Positions 49,746 to 53,426 of a stretch of DNA of 53,426 nt are shown piece by piece. A model generated the notes under the pieces. It worked only from the letters and a program-made list of their open reading frames with translations. It made no database searches and had not been told where the DNA came from. The DNA is taken from contig PFXI01000050.1 in NCBI GenBank assembly GCA_002791575.1, positions 1 through 53,426 on the forward strand. The letters are read 5' to 3'. Both the position numbers and the translations under genes were made by a program. Every line of letters begins with the position of its first letter. Within the stretch, counting starts at the first letter, position 1. This DNA comes from Zetaproteobacteria bacterium CG_4_9_14_3_um_filter_54_145 (GTDB lineage Bacteria > Pseudomonadota > Zetaproteobacteria > Mariprofundales > Mariprofundaceae).

Positions 49746-50657
49746 ATGCATAACAACGTGCCGGCTCTGCACAGGCAGCGAAAACTGGTTCACGATTCGA
49801 TTGAGTCCATGCAAAGAGAGGGTGAAAGCATGCATGCGCTTAGCTCGAAATTCTACACCCGACTCCTCCAGACCGATCCGACGCTGGGTGATATATTTGA
49901 TGGCAGCCCCGTCACCCTGAATCGAAAATTCAGTAATATGATTGCTACCTTCAAAAATCTCAAACACCTTGAAATGATTACACCGGCTATTGAAAGCCTG
50001 TCCAAACGCCACCTTGCCTACGGCATGCAACCAGCACACCTGGACAGCTTTAAAGCGGCACTGATATTCGCGCTGGAAAAGCAACTGAGAGATCGGTTTA
50101 CTGATGAGCTGAAGCAGGCATGGAACAACTGCTATGATGACGTGGCCGTCGTCATTCGCCGGGCAGCCAAGGCCCACCCCGAGCTATTCCGGGCCGCCAG
50201 CCCCAAACAGCATACGCACTACGATATGAATCTGCTTGCCGATATCGGCGGTGCCGACGTTGTAAAACAGGTACTGGCACGTTTTTATGGCATCATCTTT
50301 GCAGATGCATGGCTCGGCCAGTTCTTCTACGGCAAAAGCAAGACCGGCCTGACCAATAAACAGAGCAAATTTATGGTCGCGGCATTCGGAGGCCCCAACA
50401 CATATGAGGGCGAGCCACCGGCGCTGTCGCATATGCATATGTATATTACCGAAGAGATATCCCTCCTGCGCGAGAAAATGCTGCGCCAGGCAATTAGCGA
50501 TCAGGGGTTAGGGATCGATATTGCCGAGCGATGGCTGAGCGTCGATCGCTCATTCTGGCATTCGATTCACAAACAGTCGGTGGATGAGTGTGTGACCAAA
50601 TGTTTCGGCCAGGCTCCCGTCGTTGTAAAAAAACCGGAAAACTATCAGCCGCAGTGA
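49746..50657 (+). CDS. Two-globin fusion protein (single-domain globin plus truncated haemoglobin)
   Basis: A 303-residue soluble protein. The N-terminal half (about 10-150) is globin-like, with the proximal-His region LSKRHLAYGMQPAHLDSF (His89) and LKQAWNNCYDDVAVVI matching the F-G-H helices of bacterial globins. The C-terminal half (about 165-290) fits a truncated haemoglobin: DIGGADVVKQVLARFYGIIF, FGGPNTYEGEPPALSHMHM (His229 as likely proximal ligand, His231 nearby), and ERWLSVDRSFW. Fusions of these two globin classes are unusual. The likely roles are oxygen or NO binding or sensing, with no reductase domain attached. Starts at ATG 49746 with a weak Shine-Dalgarno, probably coupled to the small gene upstream. 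Confidence 0.8.
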   Translation: MHNNVPALHRQRKLVHDSIESMQREGESMHALSSKFYTRLLQTDPTLGDIFDGSPVTLNRKFSNMIATFKNLKHLEMITPAIESLSKRHLAYGMQPAHLDSFKAALIFALEKQLRDRFTDELKQAWNNCYDDVAVVIRRAAKAHPELFRAASPKQHTHYDMNLLADIGGADVVKQVLARFYGIIFADAWLGQFFYGKSKTGLTNKQSKFMVAAFGGPNTYEGEPPALSHMHMYITEEISLLREKMLRQAISDQGLGIDIAERWLSVDRSFWHSIHKQSVDECVTKCFGQAPVVVKKPENYQPQ

Positions 50658-50949
50658 GAGCAGTGCGGACAAAACAGCGGTATCAATGCATATCCCCTCA
50701 CCCGCCATATCAATGGCTACTGCCAATCCCCGCTGCCGGTATAGAGCAAAACCGGTCAGGACCCGCCAGCCAACAGCACGGCGTGTATCGGAGATCGCAG
50801 CTGACGATGTCCATCATCTGCTGAGTACCATCTGAACGGCTTTTCGGCCCGGGTTGCGTGCGAAACCAAAGGTAATTTGTTGAACGTGGCAAATGAGAGC
50901 TGATACTCCTCCCGGGCCAATACGGCAAAGTGAGCATCTGCTGCGCTTG
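50658..50949. other. Intergenic region with no recognised feature
   Basis: This lies between the converging globin and QueG-like genes. I find no convincing terminator hairpin, RNA or gene here; the minus-strand frame at 50710-50937 has no start signal or recognisable composition. Confidence 0.45.
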
Positions 50950-51666
50950 TTACCTGCGTCTGTAGTTGCCTATCGTTTCCAGCGAGCGCCCATAGTGGTA
51001 TGCGATCTGCTCCGGCTCATAGCGTGCCACTGCCATGACCGGGCAGGCAGTACGGGCAAGGCAGCTCATAGCGCAGCGCGAGCCCGGCTTAAGTCGCTCA
51101 TCCATACAAGCCTGCAACGGAATTTCGCCAGCCGACGACACCACCGGACAGGCCGCAATACAGGGCTTCTCCATGCAGGAGTCACACGGTGATGCACCAT
51201 CCATAACCAGCGTCGGTGTAAAGGCAGTATCGGCCAGCACTGCGGCGCGGTAGGCGAACCATGATCCCCAACGGGCATTGACACCGATCCGGAACGGGGA
51301 TGCATGATGCCAGCCGGCAAGCTTTCCCAGCTGTTGCAAAGGCAACGTACCGGGCTGTAGCGGATAGAGCAGCCGATAGCGGCTGGCGGGATTCTCTTCG
51401 TCAAAATAACGGCTAACCGTATCGACTGAAAAGCGGTCGATTGGATGCTCACCGGTGAGATCCCCGGAGTCTGCAATAGCCTGCCACAGATCCCGACCAC
51501 CATGTGCAAAGAGCAGCAGCTGGCGATACCCGGCAACAGGCTGTTCGGTATCAATAGCCGCCAGCAGATCTGCAGGCAGCGCACACAGATCAAACACAGC
51601 CTGCAGATTCAGGCCATGATGCGCGAGTATCGCGCTGTCGTTCGGATGCACGCCATCTGTTTTCAC
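50950..51666 (-). CDS. QueG-like 4Fe-4S ferredoxin domain protein
   Basis: A 238-residue protein. The middle resembles epoxyqueuosine reductase (GWHHASPFRIGVNARWGSWFAYRAAVLAD). The C-terminal segment holds a cysteine cluster CDSCMEKPCIAACPV, followed by CAMSCLARTACPV, fitting two 4Fe-4S clusters. It is much shorter than QueG (about 350-380) and lacks an obvious corrinoid-binding N-terminal domain, so true QueG activity is doubtful. GTG 51666 is preceded by AGGGAG; the longer frame to 51843 only reads through the upstream gene. It lies 13 bases after the pseudouridine synthase gene. Confidence 0.78.
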   Translation of the reverse strand: MKTDGVHPNDSAILAHHGLNLQAVFDLCALPADLLAAIDTEQPVAGYRQLLLFAHGGRDLWQAIADSGDLTGEHPIDRFSVDTVSRYFDEENPASRYRLLYPLQPGTLPLQQLGKLAGWHHASPFRIGVNARWGSWFAYRAAVLADTAFTPTLVMDGASPCDSCMEKPCIAACPVVSSAGEIPLQACMDERLKPGSRCAMSCLARTACPVMAVARYEPEQIAYHYGRSLETIGNYRRR

Positions 51667-51679
51667 TAGCACTCCCTGC

Positions 51680-52609
51680 CTATTGCCGGTTGATGCAGGC
51701 AGATAGATGCAGTGATGATTCAAACTGAAGTCCAGTGCCCGATAGCGGATCCGTGAAGGCAAGTTTCTTTGCCAGCAGCTGCAAGGGGCGGGAGTAATCG
51801 GGCGTGTCAGCCTTCGGTTGCAGTACCGGATAGAATATATCATTCAGTATCTGTGACCCGATCAGTCCCATATGCAGGCGTAACTGATGCGTTTTACCGG
51901 TTAACGGTGAAAGCGAAAAACGGGCGATCTCTGCGCCGGTCTCCAGCATGGTAATCTGCGAGCGTGCATTGATTTCACCCGCCACATTGTGGCGCAATAT
52001 CCACTGGCCACTGGCTTCTATGCGGCTCTCTACCAACCATTCTCTGCGGTTTGTATCCATCGGCAGCGATGCAATGGCTTCATACTGTTTGTCGATACGA
52101 CCCTCCCTGAACAAGGCGAAATAGCAGTGCCGTGTTGCAGGCTTCTTGCTGAATAAGACCAGCCCGGCCGTATCGCGATCCAGTCGGTGTACAGGCACCA
52201 GCTCCCGGTTGCCTGTTCTGTTCACCAGGCGGTGCAGCAGACACTCATTCACCGCTGTGCCACTGGGTGTAACCGGCATAAAGTGCGGTTTATCCGCCAG
52301 CAGAATCTCTTCATCTTCGTAGAGAATCCGCTCATGAAACGGGATGCGCGGTTCAGCCTTCACTTCACGGTAATAACTCAGCCGTGCATTGATGCGGTAT
52401 GGGGTGGATTCGTCGACAATCCTGCCCTGTTCATCAGCCATTTTTCCTCTCTGCATGCGCTCCAGCCAGGTAGCTCGATCCACGCGGGGAAAACAGTCAA
52501 CCAGAAAATCCAGCAGCACCGGCAGCGGCTGAGGCAATCGCGGCAGTGTAATATAAGAAGGCTTCGGCGACTGACTGCCAAAGATATAGTGCTCGTCCTG
52601 CAAGCTCAT
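51680..52609 (-). CDS. RluA-family pseudouridine synthase
   Basis: A 309-residue RNA-modifying enzyme. The catalytic Asp lies in VHRLDRDTAGLVL, with HFMPVTPSG and LTGKTHQLRLHM completing the active site. There is no S4 domain within the protein; the separate S4-like gene immediately upstream (52606-52818) may supply a related RNA-binding function. The position modified in rRNA or tRNA cannot be told from sequence. ATG 52609 overlaps the S4 gene stop as ATGA. Confidence 0.9.
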   Translation of the reverse strand: MSLQDEHYIFGSQSPKPSYITLPRLPQPLPVLLDFLVDCFPRVDRATWLERMQRGKMADEQGRIVDESTPYRINARLSYYREVKAEPRIPFHERILYEDEEILLADKPHFMPVTPSGTAVNECLLHRLVNRTGNRELVPVHRLDRDTAGLVLFSKKPATRHCYFALFREGRIDKQYEAIASLPMDTNRREWLVESRIEASGQWILRHNVAGEINARSQITMLETGAEIARFSLSPLTGKTHQLRLHMGLIGSQILNDIFYPVLQPKADTPDYSRPLQLLAKKLAFTDPLSGTGLQFESSLHLSACINRQ

Positions 52610-52818
52610 GCCAGCCGGATACGTATCTGCTCATCCCCGAAGGCCACGATATCGCCGGCAACAATCTTTTTCCTTTTGCGTGTTTCCACTTCGCCGTTCA
52701 CCCGAACCAGCCCCTCGGTGATCACCCGGTTGGCCTCACCGCCACTGGCAACCAGAGCTTCAAACTTCAACAGTTTATTGAGCTCAATCGGCTCACTGGT
52801 AATCTCCACGTCTCTCAC
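52606..52818 (-). CDS. S4-type RNA-binding protein (YbcJ-like)
   Basis: A 70-residue protein with the S4 fold: LNKLLKFEALVASGGEANRVI, GLVRVNGEVETRKRKKI and GDIVAF. YbcJ-type proteins are small RNA-binding factors of uncertain role. It starts at GTG 52818 preceded by GAGAGGCG with 7-base spacing. It overlaps the pseudouridine synthase gene by four bases, so the two are coupled. Confidence 0.88.
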   Translation of the reverse strand: MRDVEITSEPIELNKLLKFEALVASGGEANRVITEGLVRVNGEVETRKRKKIVAGDIVAFGDEQIRIRLA

Positions 52819-52821
52819 GGT

Positions 52822-53145
52822 TTATCGCCTCTCAAATGTTGAACAACTGCTGTACACGAACATACGGGGTCGAATGATCCCCCGCCACAACGCCGGCACG
52901 GCACGGATCATATATCCCTTCCGCATTAATTCTATCATCGAAATACGGGCGTCATTTACATCGCGCGCATTCCGGAATCCAATCCGGCAGGATGATCGCG
53001 GAAAAACGCTACGCCATGTAAACCATCGCTTAAAGCCACATGAGCACAGGGTCGCTGCACTCTGCTCCAGCATATGCGACACTTCGGCCACATCTTCACA
53101 ATGACGATTCACAGGGATTGCCGATGATACGGTTGATCCTGACAT
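52822..53145 (-). CDS. Uncertain open reading frame
   Basis: This frame (stop at 52822, ATG at 53145 giving about 107 residues; longer to 53223) ends 3 bases before the S4 gene. It lacks a Shine-Dalgarno, has an Arg/Cys-rich composition and no recognised family. An alternative frame in the same region reads INAEGIYDPCRAGVVAGDHS with a stop at 52832-52834, which looks more protein-like but is cut off upstream by a TGA. The stretch may be a decayed gene or non-coding. Confidence 0.25.
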   Translation of the reverse strand: MSGSTVSSAIPVNRHCEDVAEVSHMLEQSAATLCSCGFKRWFTWRSVFPRSSCRIGFRNARDVNDARISMIELMRKGYMIRAVPALWRGIIRPRMFVYSSCSTFERR

Positions 53146-53185
53146 CGGGGCATGGCAAGCTGAATCCGGATGCAGAGGAGGATGA

Positions 53186-53377
53186 ATGGGTGACATAAAA
53201 ACAGGGCGATACAGACATTTCAAAGGCGGAGAGTATGAAGTGGTCGCTATAGCACATCATTCCGAAACGCTGGAGAAGATGGTGATCTATCGCCCGCTCT
53301 ACGCCGACACGGGCATCTGGGTAAGACCCTATGACACTGCTGTCCGGTTAAACATTGATCAGGCTCAGTTGGTTTAA
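53186..53377 (+). CDS. DUF1653 domain protein
   Basis: A 63-residue protein matching the whole DUF1653 domain: GRYRHFKGGEYEVVAIAHHSE, EKMVIYRPLYAD and WVRPYDTA. This compact beta domain is common and of unknown function, though sometimes found with nucleotide metabolism genes. AGGAGG lies 4 bases before ATG 53186. The first 38 bases run antisense to the uncertain frame at 52822. Confidence 0.85.
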   Translation: MGDIKTGRYRHFKGGEYEVVAIAHHSETLEKMVIYRPLYADTGIWVRPYDTAVRLNIDQAQLV

Positions 53378-53426
53378 ATTTTCAGTTGGTTGTCGTTTTG
53401 GTGGAGGCGATTGTTTCATCACTAAT

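Noticed and set aside
52187-53104. 305-codon plus-strand frame
   Set aside because: It is antisense to the pseudouridine synthase and S4 genes, which have clear family motifs and proper starts.

Overview
The window is a gene-dense bacterial chromosome segment of mid GC content with 50 supportable protein genes, one 6S RNA gene and no tRNA, rRNA, CRISPR array or insertion sequence that I can see. The protein set (RF3, Aat, ErpA, MidA, a 6S RNA of proteobacterial layout, lipoproteins and outer-membrane barrels) fits a Gram-negative proteobacterium. An N-type alternate F-ATPase, a NhaA antiporter and many cytoplasmic sensor kinases suggest a marine or brackish organism. My best guess is a Mariprofundus-like zetaproteobacterium, but that is an impression, not a measurement.

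Layout. 1-2.7 kb: a DjlA-like chaperone, then a nitrilase and a DUF4438 gene on the minus strand. 2.9-11.1 kb: a signalling block with a CheB/CheR fusion whose C-terminal PAS domain is displaced by two compensating frameshifts, a translationally coupled PAS-PAS hybrid kinase, a lipoprotein-aat pair, and a paralogous hybrid kinase. 11.3-18.6 kb: housekeeping genes (fructosamine kinase family, DUF2062, metG, a small barrel, erpA, apbE, prfC). 18.7-22.5 kb: a small Cys-containing protein, a lone receiver, nhaA and an OmpA-family porin.

23.0-40.8 kb is almost entirely minus strand. Its core is a tightly coupled set: phosphoketolase, a DUF2254 membrane protein, then the complete N-ATPase operon atpDCQRBEFAG, joined by overlaps or gaps of a few bases. 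This is the most interesting unit in the window, because it ties an acetyl-phosphate-producing enzyme to an alternate rotary ATPase. Upstream lie a DUF2934 gene, a PRPP synthetase homologue paired with an AMP/thymidine phosphorylase, and a coupled midA-RlmD-like methyltransferase-substrate-binding lipoprotein operon.

40.9-53.4 kb: thioredoxin, a beta-propeller lipoprotein, a peptidoglycan-binding protein coupled to a degenerate ATPase-like protein, a receiver / giant hybrid kinase / receiver operon whose kinase carries an N-terminal Rossmann domain and a degenerate GGDEF domain, an M20 amidohydrolase, the 6S RNA gene, a small protein followed by an unusual two-globin fusion, a QueG-like ferredoxin protein, an RluA-type pseudouridine synthase, an S4 protein and a DUF1653 protein.

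Assignments rest on motifs read by eye. Starts were moved from the longest reading frame wherever a Shine-Dalgarno or gene overlap favoured another codon.
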